A stretch of 32,974 nucleotides of DNA from Aquificales bacterium. Its GTDB lineage: Bacteria; Aquificota; Aquificia; Aquificales; Aquificaceae. How positions within the stretch are numbered: position 1 is the first letter of the stretch; each line of letters begins with the position of its first letter. The notes below the pieces were generated by a model. That model was not told the origin of the DNA, did no database searches, and saw only the letters and a list, made by a program, of their open reading frames with translations. Where the stretch lies: the NCBI GenBank assembly GCA_015487615.1, contig WFPJ01000135.1, positions 1-32,974 of the forward strand, in the 5' to 3' direction. A program made the position numbers and the translations under genes. Below are positions 15,580 to 23,707 of the stretch, piece by piece.

Positions 15580-16831
15580 AGTTACAGTCATATTATTCCT
15601 GCTTATCATGTCTGGTATATTCTCATCCTCTGAAGTAGTTTTCTTTAGCATAAGCAAACCCTATATGATGCGATTTTCAAATCACAGATTTTTCAATATA
15701 CTTATGAAAATACTTCAAAAGCCTAAGGAAATATTAATAACCATATTGATAGGAAATGAAATAGTAAATATATTGTTATCTTCTTATGGGGCAAAAGTAT
15801 TTACAGATCATTTTGGTAGTGTTGGAGCTTTTATATCCGCCTTTCTAATATCATTTCTGATATTTATATTCGGCGAAACCATACCTAAAAGTCTCGTTCT
15901 GTTTTCCGTTGATCGTCTGTCTCTTTTCTACGCACCCTTGTTTTATCCCATTCATATTCTGCTAACACCTTTAAGATATCTTCTTGTTTTACCCGCAAAA
16001 GGTATACTTAAAATGTTTAACATTGAAATTAAAGAAGAGAAGTTCATCCTTTCAGAGGAAAAAATCATAGATATGATGGAAGCGGGACTTGAAACAGGAG
16101 AATTTTCCACGGAAGAAAAGGATATGGTTGAAAAGGTTCTTAAAATGGAAGATACACTCGTAAGGGAAATAATGACCTCAAAACCAGATATATTTGCATT
16201 GCCAGAAGATAAAAAAATAAGGGAAGTTATAGACATAATACTTGAAAAGGGACACAGTAAAATACCTGTTTATAAGGAAAATCCTGATAATATAACCGGA
16301 TTTGTTTATGTAAAGGACTGGTTACCTCTTGAAGAAAACCTTGATAAAAAGCTTTCAGATTTTAAAAAAGAAGTTATATATGTGCCAGAAATAATGCCCG
16401 TTAGTAAACTGTTACAGGAGCTTAAAAGCAGTAAAACACAGGTAGCCATAGTTGTTGATGAGCACGGTGCGGTTTCCGGAATGATAACCCTATATGATAT
16501 ACTTGAGTGGTTAGTGGGCAATGTTCCAACGGAGTGGGAGGATTCTCAGGAAATCGTTAAACTTTCCGCAAACATGTACAGGGTTGACGGATCCGCGAGT
16601 ATAGAAGAGGTTGCCAAAGAGCTCGGTTTTGAACTACCAGAGGACTACGACTATGATACAATAAGTGGCTTCGTAATGGCAAATCTGGGTAAAGTACCAG
16701 AAGAGGGGGATTCATTAACATACGGCAATTTTAAGTTCATAGTAAATGAAATGGAAGGAAACAGGGTTAAAGAGGTGATAGTAAAGGTCCCTGTTAACAG
16801 CCAAAATGAAAAGGAAACCACCGCAAAATAA
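15548..16831 (+). CDS. CorC/HlyC-CNNM family membrane protein with CBS pair
   Basis: 427 residues. A DUF21/CNNM membrane domain covers about 10-140 (hydrophobic helices; conserved GETIPKSL). A CBS pair follows at about 200-330, with VREIMTSKPDIFALPEDKKI and QVAIVVDEHGAVSGMITLYDILE. The C-terminal CorC_HlyC domain is at about 345-420 (YRVDGSASIEEVAKELGFEL, then YDTISGFVMANLGKVPEEGD). The family handles Mg2+/Co2+ efflux or resistance; older 'hemolysin' names are misleading. The ATG at 15548 has TAGGAGG at 15531-15537 inside the ABC gene, so I keep the 32-nt overlap; the ATG at 15557 is the only near alternative. Last gene of a four-gene plus-strand run. Confidence 0.9.
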   Translation: MEDMWSAISTEVTVILFLLIMSGIFSSSEVVFFSISKPYMMRFSNHRFFNILMKILQKPKEILITILIGNEIVNILLSSYGAKVFTDHFGSVGAFISAFLISFLIFIFGETIPKSLVLFSVDRLSLFYAPLFYPIHILLTPLRYLLVLPAKGILKMFNIEIKEEKFILSEEKIIDMMEAGLETGEFSTEEKDMVEKVLKMEDTLVREIMTSKPDIFALPEDKKIREVIDIILEKGHSKIPVYKENPDNITGFVYVKDWLPLEENLDKKLSDFKKEVIYVPEIMPVSKLLQELKSSKTQVAIVVDEHGAVSGMITLYDILEWLVGNVPTEWEDSQEIVKLSANMYRVDGSASIEEVAKELGFELPEDYDYDTISGFVMANLGKVPEEGDSLTYGNFKFIVNEMEGNRVKEVIVKVPVNSQNEKETTAK

Positions 16832-16932
16832 ATCATGAGGTGATAAACTTACAAATCATATTGCTTATACGAATACTGTTAATGACTTCTGATATAACCC
16901 TGGGTACCTCCACACCCCTATAGTTACTTTCT

Positions 16933-19900
16933 ATGGCGGTAAAGGATTTTGTACATTTACACCTACACACCCAGTACTCACTTCTTGACGGAGCAATAAA
17001 GATAGATGATTTAGTAAAGAAAGCCAAGGAGCTGGGATTTAAGGCTATAGCAATGACAGATCATGGAAATCTGTTCGGAGCAATTGATTTTTATAAAAAG
17101 CTTAAAGGGGAAGGAATAAAACCTCTTATAGGAATGGAAGCCTATTTTACAACGGGTTCAAGATTTGACAGAAGACAGAAGGGAACAGAAGATAACATAA
17201 CCGACAGATATAACCATCACCTTATCCTAATAGCAAAGGATTCAGAGGGATTGAAAAACCTCATGAAACTTTCAAGCCTATCTTATAAGGAAGGTTTCTA
17301 CTACAAACCTAGAATAGATTATGAACTTCTTCAAAAGTACGGAAAGGGATTGATAGCCCTAACCGCATGTATAAAGGGTGTTCCCACCTACTTTGCATCA
17401 AGGGGAGAGGAAGAAAAGGCAAAAGAATGGGTTGGAAAACTTAAGGATGTATTCGGCGAAGATTTATATCTTGAAATTCAAAAGAATGAACTTGAAGAAC
17501 AGGAAAGGGCTAATAAAATACTACTTGATATAAGTAAAAGGTACGGAGTTAAGCCCGTAGTTACCAACGACTGTCACTATCTTAACCCTTCCGACAGGGA
17601 AGCACATACCATACTTATGGCTATACAAATGAAGAAGAAAATCTATGAAATTGAATCAGAAGGTATAAAGTGTGCAAACGAAGGCTTACATTTTGCATCA
17701 CCTCAGGAGATGTGGAAGAAATTTGAAAATCTATTTGAGGGGTGGGAAGAGGCACTTATTAATACGGTTGAAATAGCGGAAAAGGTTGCGGACAAGCTTG
17801 ATATATTTGAGAACACGGATTATCTATTTCCCGTATATGAAACACCCCCAGATAAAAGCCTTCAGGACCTACTCAGAGAAATGGCTATTGAAGGTTTAAA
17901 GAGGAGAATAGAAAAAGGACAGGCAAAAAATACAAAGGAATACTGGGATAGGCTTGAATATGAACTTGAAGTCATAAATAAAATGGGCTTTGCAGGATAC
18001 TTTCTTATAGTTCAAGACTTTATAAACTGGGCAAAGCGTAAGAATATACCCGTAGGTCCAGGAAGGGGAAGCGCCGCTGGTTCCCTTATAGCCTATGCCC
18101 TCGGTATAACCGATGTAGATCCTATAAAACACGGTCTCCTATTTGAAAGATTTTTAAATCCCGAAAGGGTGTCCATGCCCGACATTGATGTTGACTTCTG
18201 CATGGACAGAAGGGATCAGGTTATAGAGTATGTAAAAAAGAAATACGGAGAAGAAAATGTAGCCCAGATAATTACCTACAACGTAATGAAGGCAAAACAA
18301 ACCCTCAGGGATGTAGCAAGGGCAATGGGAATACCTACCAATCTTGCGGACACCCTCGCCAAGCTTATACCTCAAGGGGATGTTCAGGGAACATGGTTGT
18401 CCCTTGAAGAGATGTATAAGGTACCCCTTGAAGAGCTAAGAAGAAAGTACGGATATCACAGGATTGATATAGAGGAAAATGTAACAAAATTCAGAAAATA
18501 CTGTGAAGAAGATCCACAGATAGACAGGCTTGTAAGGATATCACTTAAATTGGAAGGGCTTACTAGACACACATCCATCCACGCCGCGGGTGTGGTTATA
18601 TCTCCCTATCCACTGAGCGAACTCATCCCCCTCTACTACGATAGAAGTCAACAGCTGGCAACCCAGTTTGATATGACAAAGTTGGAAGAGATAGGCCTTA
18701 TAAAGATGGATTTCCTCGGACTTAAAACCCTAACAGAACTTGATCACATGAGAATACTTGTAAAAGAAAGATACGGTAAGGATATAGACTATCTGAGCTT
18801 ACCCCTTGATATACCCAAGGTTTACGAAATGCTCCAAGAGGGGAATACTGTGGGGGTGTTCCAGTTAGAAAGCAAAGGTATGAGGGATCTCTTAAGAAAG
18901 TTAAAACCCGATAAATTTGACGATATAGTGGCAGCTCTTGCCCTCTACAGACCAGGACCCTTAAAAAGCGGTCTTGTAGATAAATATATTAATCGTAAAC
19001 ACGGTAAAGAACCCGTTGAATATCCCTTTCCAGAACTTGAACCCGTTTTAAAAGAAACCTACGGAATAATCCTATATCAGGAACAGGTTATGAAAATATC
19101 CCAGATACTTTCCGGATTCTCCGCGGGAAAAGCGGACAATCTAAGAAAGGCTATAGGTAAAAAGAAGGCGGATCTAATGGCTGAGCTTAAAGATGAGTTC
19201 ATAAAGGGTGCTGTTGAAAGGGGATTTCCGGAAGATAAGGTAACAAAGTTGTGGAATGAGATAGAAGAATTCGCTTCATATTCTTTTAATAAATCGCACT
19301 CTGTCGCTTACGGTTACCTTTCCTATTGGACCGCATATATGAAAAGCCATTACAGGGATATCTTTTTTGTAGTAAAACTTTCAATGGAAAAATCTGATAA
19401 AAAATTCCTCAATCTTATAAAGGAAGCAAAGATAGAAGGTATAGAGATATTAAAACCGGATATAAACAAAAGTGATGTAGATTTTAAAATTGAGGATGAG
19501 GGTAAGATAAGATTCGGTCTATCCAGGATAAAAGGAGTAGGGGAAGAGGCGGTGCAGTCAATTATAGAAACAAGAAAGAGGGGTCTGTTCAAAGGAATTA
19601 CAGACTTTATATCACGAGTTGACAGCAGAAAGGTAAATAAAAAGGTTATTGAATCACTCATAAAGGCAGGAGCATTTGATTTTACGGGTGAGAAAAGGTC
19701 AGAGCTTTTGGAAAAGCTTGAAAAGGCAGGCAAAAATATGATTATGCTAAACCAAAATTCCCTATTCGGAGAAAGAGAAAAAAAGGACAACAAAAAAGAT
19801 ATAGATGTACTTAAGCTTGAAAAGGATGTTATAGGTTTTTATATATCAGGACACCCTATGGACAGATACGAGCACATACTTAAAGGTAAGATAGAAAATA

Positions 19901-20430
19901 TTGAGGAAGCGGAAGATATTGAAAAGGGCAGAAGGGTTAAGTTCGGTGGAGTAATATCTGATGTAACAAAGAAGAAAACAAGGAACGGAGATTATATGTA
20001 CATCTTCAATCTCATTGATAAAACCGGAATGATAGAAACAGTCGTATTCCCCAATGTTGTCTCCGCTTATGAAGACAAAATAAAGAATGATAAGGTGGTT
20101 GTGGTAGTCGGAACCATTGATGAGGATATTGAAACGGAAGAGATAAAGCTTATTGCGGAAGAGATATACGATCCGACAGAATTTGTTGATTCGGAAAGTA
20201 ACTTCATAAGGATAGTTATGTCTGAGAAGATAATAAATAACGGTATTGTTAATAAGTTGCATGAGTTTTTAAAAGAGAATCACTCTCCAAAGGGCAAAGA
20301 TATACTCATAGACATAGTAGGAGAGGATTACATAGCAACCATCCAAGCATCTCCTAAGTTCAGGGTTGAACTTAGCGGTGAACTTTTGGAAAAATTACAC
20401 AAAATCCCCGGCGTTAAGGTACTGCTTTAG
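16933..20430 (+). CDS. dnaE: DNA polymerase III alpha subunit
   Basis: 1165 residues, the normal DnaE1 length; the replicative polymerase. The N-terminal PHP domain starts VHLHLHTQYSLLDGAIKI and contains MTDHGNLFGA. The catalytic palm has GPGRGSAAGSLIAYALGIT and MPDIDVDFCMDRR with the two active-site Asp residues. Further on are ALYRPGPL, YQEQVM, and SYSFNKSHSVAYGYLSY. The helix-hairpin-helix region (RIKGVGEEAV) precedes an OB fold (FGGVISDVTKKKTRNGDYM). No intein or split is seen. An in-frame TAG lies 12 bases before the ATG, so a longer start is excluded. The preceding 101 bases carry a strong but unused-looking AGGTGAT at 16838-16844. The 3' end overlaps pheA on the other strand by 17 bases. 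Confidence 0.98.
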   Translation: MAVKDFVHLHLHTQYSLLDGAIKIDDLVKKAKELGFKAIAMTDHGNLFGAIDFYKKLKGEGIKPLIGMEAYFTTGSRFDRRQKGTEDNITDRYNHHLILIAKDSEGLKNLMKLSSLSYKEGFYYKPRIDYELLQKYGKGLIALTACIKGVPTYFASRGEEEKAKEWVGKLKDVFGEDLYLEIQKNELEEQERANKILLDISKRYGVKPVVTNDCHYLNPSDREAHTILMAIQMKKKIYEIESEGIKCANEGLHFASPQEMWKKFENLFEGWEEALINTVEIAEKVADKLDIFENTDYLFPVYETPPDKSLQDLLREMAIEGLKRRIEKGQAKNTKEYWDRLEYELEVINKMGFAGYFLIVQDFINWAKRKNIPVGPGRGSAAGSLIAYALGITDVDPIKHGLLFERFLNPERVSMPDIDVDFCMDRRDQVIEYVKKKYGEENVAQIITYNVMKAKQTLRDVARAMGIPTNLADTLAKLIPQGDVQGTWLSLEEMYKVPLEELRRKYGYHRIDIEENVTKFRKYCEEDPQIDRLVRISLKLEGLTRHTSIHAAGVVISPYPLSELIPLYYDRSQQLATQFDMTKLEEIGLIKMDFLGLKTLTELDHMRILVKERYGKDIDYLSLPLDIPKVYEMLQEGNTVGVFQLESKGMRDLLRKLKPDKFDDIVAALALYRPGPLKSGLVDKYINRKHGKEPVEYPFPELEPVLKETYGIILYQEQVMKISQILSGFSAGKADNLRKAIGKKKADLMAELKDEFIKGAVERGFPEDKVTKLWNEIEEFASYSFNKSHSVAYGYLSYWTAYMKSHYRDIFFVVKLSMEKSDKKFLNLIKEAKIEGIEILKPDINKSDVDFKIEDEGKIRFGLSRIKGVGEEAVQSIIETRKRGLFKGITDFISRVDSRKVNKKVIESLIKAGAFDFTGEKRSELLEKLEKAGKNMIMLNQNSLFGEREKKDNKKDIDVLKLEKDVIGFYISGHPMDRYEHILKGKIENIEEAEDIEKGRRVKFGGVISDVTKKKTRNGDYMYIFNLIDKTGMIETVVFPNVVSAYEDKIKNDKVVVVVGTIDEDIETEEIKLIAEEIYDPTEFVDSESNFIRIVMSEKIINNGIVNKLHEFLKENHSPKGKDILIDIVGEDYIATIQASPKFRVELSGELLEKLHKIPGVKVLL

Positions 20431-21499
20431 GATAGGAACCCAATATCTTTATCATTTGTGTCCTCTTTTTTAACTCCTCAAGGGCTTTTTTTACATGTTC
20501 CTCTTCCTTGTGACCTTCAAGATCAACAAAGAAGACATAGTCCCACACCTTTTTACCGGACGGTCTTGATTCTATCTTCGTAAGGTTAACACCGTACCTA
20601 TAAAAACTTTCAAGCGCCTTATATAGGGCTCCTACTTCATCCCTTACCGCAAAAAGGAGACTTGTCTTATCATTACCTGTCGGACCAACATCCCTTCTAC
20701 TTATTATTAAGAACCTTGTATAGTTACTACCGCTGTCCTGAATATTCTTAGCTAATATGTTGAGATGATAGGTGTAAGAGGCAACCTCGGAAGCAATGGC
20801 ACCTACACCAGACTCCTCAAGGGCTATCTCACATGCCTTTGCGGTACTTTCAACTTCCACTATCTGGACATTAGAAAGATTTTTCTCCAACCAGCTCCTG
20901 CTCTGACCTATGGCATGTCTGTGAGAGTATACCTTCTTTATTTTATCTATGGATTCCTCTGTGGAAAGAAGATGTAAATTTATTGGAATAACTATCTCCC
21001 CGCATATCAACAGATCGCTCTCAAGAAACATATCAAGAGTGTAATTAACTATACCCTCAATAGTGTTTTCCACAGGAACGATTCCGTAATCCGCCCTTCC
21101 ATTTTCAACTTCTATGAAGACATCTCTGATGGTGGCGGAAGGTATATATTGGGCGGAAATACCGAAGTATTCAAGTGCAGCCTGATGGGTGAATGTCGCC
21201 TTGGGTCCGAGATAAACCACCTTAAGGGGTTTTTCCAGGGATAAACAGGCGGATATGATCTCCCTGTATATGTGAAAGAGGGCTTCCGTGGGGAAATTCT
21301 CTCCGTAAACTTCCTTATTAAGCTTTGAAATCCTCTCAAATATCTTCCTTTCCCTCTCAGGTACATGTATTTCCCTTCCTTCCCTCTTCTTTATATCACC
21401 TATCTTACGGGCAAGCCCTGCCCTCTCATTAAGAAGCCTGAGTATCTCCTCATCTATCTTATCTATTTGCTTCCTTAAATCATCAATGCTTTCTTTCAT
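20414..21499 (-). CDS. pheA: Bifunctional chorismate mutase / prephenate dehydratase (P-protein)
   Basis: 361 residues. An AroQ-type chorismate mutase occupies about 1-85 (DLRKQIDKIDEEILRLLNER). Prephenate dehydratase follows at about 90-270 (YLGPKATFTHQAALEYFG, then PVENTIEG and the TRF motif in NYTRFLII). A regulatory ACT domain occupies about 280-361 and carries the phenylalanine-feedback motifs VGALY and ESRP. It makes phenylpyruvate from chorismate; feedback control by Phe is expected from the intact motifs. It converges on dnaE with a 17-base coding overlap. A possible promoter is TTGAAG (21539-21534), 18 bases, TACAGT (21515-21510) on the minus strand, which would leave only a very short leader. 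Confidence 0.96.
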   Translation of the reverse strand: MKESIDDLRKQIDKIDEEILRLLNERAGLARKIGDIKKREGREIHVPERERKIFERISKLNKEVYGENFPTEALFHIYREIISACLSLEKPLKVVYLGPKATFTHQAALEYFGISAQYIPSATIRDVFIEVENGRADYGIVPVENTIEGIVNYTLDMFLESDLLICGEIVIPINLHLLSTEESIDKIKKVYSHRHAIGQSRSWLEKNLSNVQIVEVESTAKACEIALEESGVGAIASEVASYTYHLNILAKNIQDSGSNYTRFLIISRRDVGPTGNDKTSLLFAVRDEVGALYKALESFYRYGVNLTKIESRPSGKKVWDYVFFVDLEGHKEEEHVKKALEELKKRTQMIKILGSYPKAVP

Positions 21500-21558
21500 A
21501 CCTATATAAACTGTACAATAAAAACATAAAGAGCTTCAAGTGTAATAAAATTTAAACA

Positions 21559-22260
21559 ATGGTTTCCTACATCACCTTCTTCACGGGAGCAGGTGTGTCC
21601 GCGGAAAGCGGAATACCTACATTCAGGGGAAGCGAAGGATTGTGGAGAAAGTACAATCCCATGGACCTTGCAACACCTGAAGCATTCCAAAAAAATCCCA
21701 AGCTCGTTTGGGAATTCTATGATGATAGAAGGCAGAATATAGCAAGGGCAAAGCCTAATAAGGCTCATCTGCTGATGGCGGATATTGAAAAGAAGTTTCC
21801 CAATGTTGCTGTTATAACCCAGAACGTTGACGGACTGCATCAAAGGGCGGGTTCTGAAAATGTTATTGAACTGCACGGAAATATATGGAAGGTTAGATGT
21901 ATAAGATGCGGTAAGGAAGAGTATAACTATGAAGCTCCTTTGAAAGAGTTACCGCCTTCATGTAAATACTGCGGGGGTATGTTGAGACCGGGTGTTGTAT
22001 GGTTCGGGGAGTCTTTGCCTTTCAACGAATTGAACAGAGCCTTTGAGATAGCGGAAAGGAGTAACTTTTTTATAGTCGTCGGAACTTCTTGTCAGGTTTA
22101 CCCCGCTGCACAGCTACCCTTTGTAGCAAAACAAAAAGGTTCAAAGGTGATAGAGATAAACCCAGAATATACACCCGTATCGGATATAGCCGACATTTCA
22201 ATAAGAAAAAAAGCAACGGAAGGAATGGAAGAGGTTTTTAAAATACTTATAAATTCTTAA
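21559..22260 (+). CDS. cobB: Sir2-family NAD-dependent protein deacylase
   Basis: 233 residues. NAD-binding motifs are FFTGAGVSAESGIPTFR near the start and TQNVDGLHQRAG with the catalytic His in ELHGN. A four-Cys zinc ribbon follows: CIRC then CKYC. VVWFGESLP and VVGTSCQVYPAAQLP complete the sirtuin fold. The helix FYDDRRQ carries the Tyr-x2-Arg pair known from CobB/SIRT5-type (class III) sirtuins, which remove succinyl and malonyl groups as well as acetyl. This could matter in an organism running the reductive TCA cycle through succinyl-CoA (inference). No ribosome-binding site precedes the ATG. The 3' end overlaps the convergent ubiD-like gene by 14 bases. Confidence 0.93.
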   Translation: MVSYITFFTGAGVSAESGIPTFRGSEGLWRKYNPMDLATPEAFQKNPKLVWEFYDDRRQNIARAKPNKAHLLMADIEKKFPNVAVITQNVDGLHQRAGSENVIELHGNIWKVRCIRCGKEEYNYEAPLKELPPSCKYCGGMLRPGVVWFGESLPFNELNRAFEIAERSNFFIVVGTSCQVYPAAQLPFVAKQKGSKVIEINPEYTPVSDIADISIRKKATEGMEEVFKILINS

Positions 22261-23707
22261 CAATATTCTCCCATATCTTATCAACACGCCTTTTAACCTC
22301 CTCCGACATCTCTATAACCTCGGGCCATTCCCTTTTGTAACCTTCTTCCTTCCATTTGGTTGTAGCATCTATAACCATCTTACCACCGAAGCCCACTTCA
22401 TTAGTGGAATGGTCAAGAACATCTATCGGACCTTTAAGTATCTGTACATCTCTTGATGGATCTACATTGTTACCCCATGCCCATAAGACTTCTTCTATAT
22501 TGTGAACATCAACCCAGTGATCAAAAACAACGATGATCTTTTCAAGTGACATAAGACCGAGACCGAGAAGTGCATAAGCAACCTTGTAGGCATGACCAGG
22601 AAACCTTTTATTTATTGAAACAAAACAGAAGTTGTGGAAACAACCCTCCGCGGGAAGGTGATAATCCACAACCTCCGGTAGATTGAACTTTATAAGTGGC
22701 AAAAATATCCTCTCCGTTGCCCATCCTAAGTATTTGTCTTCCTGAGGCGGTTTGCCCACAATAGTTGCAAGATAAATAGGATCCTTCCTCATAACTATTG
22801 CTGTAACACGCATGAAGGGATAACGATCCACCGGCGTGTAATATCCTGTGTGGTCTCCGAAAGGTCCCTCATCAACTAAAGGATCTTCTGGATCTACATA
22901 GCCTTCTATAACAATCTCCGCATGGGCGGGATACTCTAAATCTACCGTAACACCTTTAACGAGTTCAACACCCTCACCTCTTATTATGCCCGCGAATAGA
23001 TATTCGTCCACTTCCGGCGGTAAAGGAGCGGAAGCGGAATAGGTAAGAACAGGATCACCCCCTATAGCTATTGCCACCTCAAGCCTTTCACCTTTACGCT
23101 TAGCCTTCCAGTAATGATGATTTCCGTGCTTGTGTATCTGCCAATGCATTATTATCTTGTCCTTGTCCAACAACTGTAGCCTGTACATACCAACATTCCT
23201 TATACCCGAATCTGGATCCTTTGTAATAACCTGAGGGTAAGTTATAAACCTTCCACCGTCTTTGGGCCAGCATTTAAGAATAGGCAATTTAAAAACATCT
23301 ATATCACTCTCTTTAAGGATAACCTCCTGAACAGGTCCCTTTCTCACACTTTTCGGTAATGCATCGTTTAATTTTTTCAATTCCGGAATCCTTTTAAGCT
23401 TTTCAAGAAATGTACCCGGAACCTCAGGTCTCAAAATACGGTACAGTTTCCAACCTATGTCTTCAAGGTTTTCATAACCGAGCGCCAGTTTTATACGCCT
23501 TTCCGAGCCGAGCAGATTGGTAACAACAGGTATATCATAATCGGAAGGGTTTTTAAAAAAGAGGGCTTTACCTCCACCAGGAAGTTTGCACATCCTGTCT
23601 GTTATCTCCGTAATTTCAAGAAGGGGAGAAACTTCTTCCTCAACATATACTATTTCCCCTTCCTTTTCAAGCTTCTTTATAAACTCCCTTAGATCCTTGT
23701 AAGGCAT
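22247..23707 (-). CDS. UbiD-family prenylated-FMN decarboxylase, probably in quinone synthesis
   Basis: 486 residues, as usual for UbiD. It begins MPYKDLREFIKKLEKEGEI, the standard family start. GIRNVGMYRLQLLDKD contains the conserved Arg, and VDEGPFGDHTGYYTPVDRYP is the acidic active-site loop. The family needs prenylated FMN made by UbiX, which is not in the window. Aquificales use menaquinone-type quinones made by the futalosine route, whose late decarboxylation is done by a UbiD-like enzyme, so that is the best guess (established family knowledge plus inference). GAGGGGTAAG precedes the ATG, inside the upstream gene, which it overlaps by 41 bases. Overlaps the sirtuin end by 14 bases. Confidence 0.9.
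   Translation of the reverse strand: MPYKDLREFIKKLEKEGEIVYVEEEVSPLLEITEITDRMCKLPGGGKALFFKNPSDYDIPVVTNLLGSERRIKLALGYENLEDIGWKLYRILRPEVPGTFLEKLKRIPELKKLNDALPKSVRKGPVQEVILKESDIDVFKLPILKCWPKDGGRFITYPQVITKDPDSGIRNVGMYRLQLLDKDKIIMHWQIHKHGNHHYWKAKRKGERLEVAIAIGGDPVLTYSASAPLPPEVDEYLFAGIIRGEGVELVKGVTVDLEYPAHAEIVIEGYVDPEDPLVDEGPFGDHTGYYTPVDRYPFMRVTAIVMRKDPIYLATIVGKPPQEDKYLGWATERIFLPLIKFNLPEVVDYHLPAEGCFHNFCFVSINKRFPGHAYKVAYALLGLGLMSLEKIIVVFDHWVDVHNIEEVLWAWGNNVDPSRDVQILKGPIDVLDHSTNEVGFGGKMVIDATTKWKEEGYKREWPEVIEMSEEVKRRVDKIWENIVKNL

Noticed and set aside
16840-16923. 27-codon GTG reading frame before dnaE
   Set aside because: Its own start lies inside the only ribosome-binding-like site, so initiation is unlikely. 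It is kept only as a weak observation.
19350-19793. 147-codon minus-strand open frame inside dnaE
   Set aside because: It is antisense to an intact conserved part of dnaE and its Ser/Phe/Leu-rich translation looks like a shadow frame.
21502-21876. 124-codon minus-strand open frame over the sirtuin and the pheA promoter region
   Set aside because: It is opposite the NAD-binding motifs of the sirtuin, and its translation is low-complexity and Cys-rich without a family pattern.
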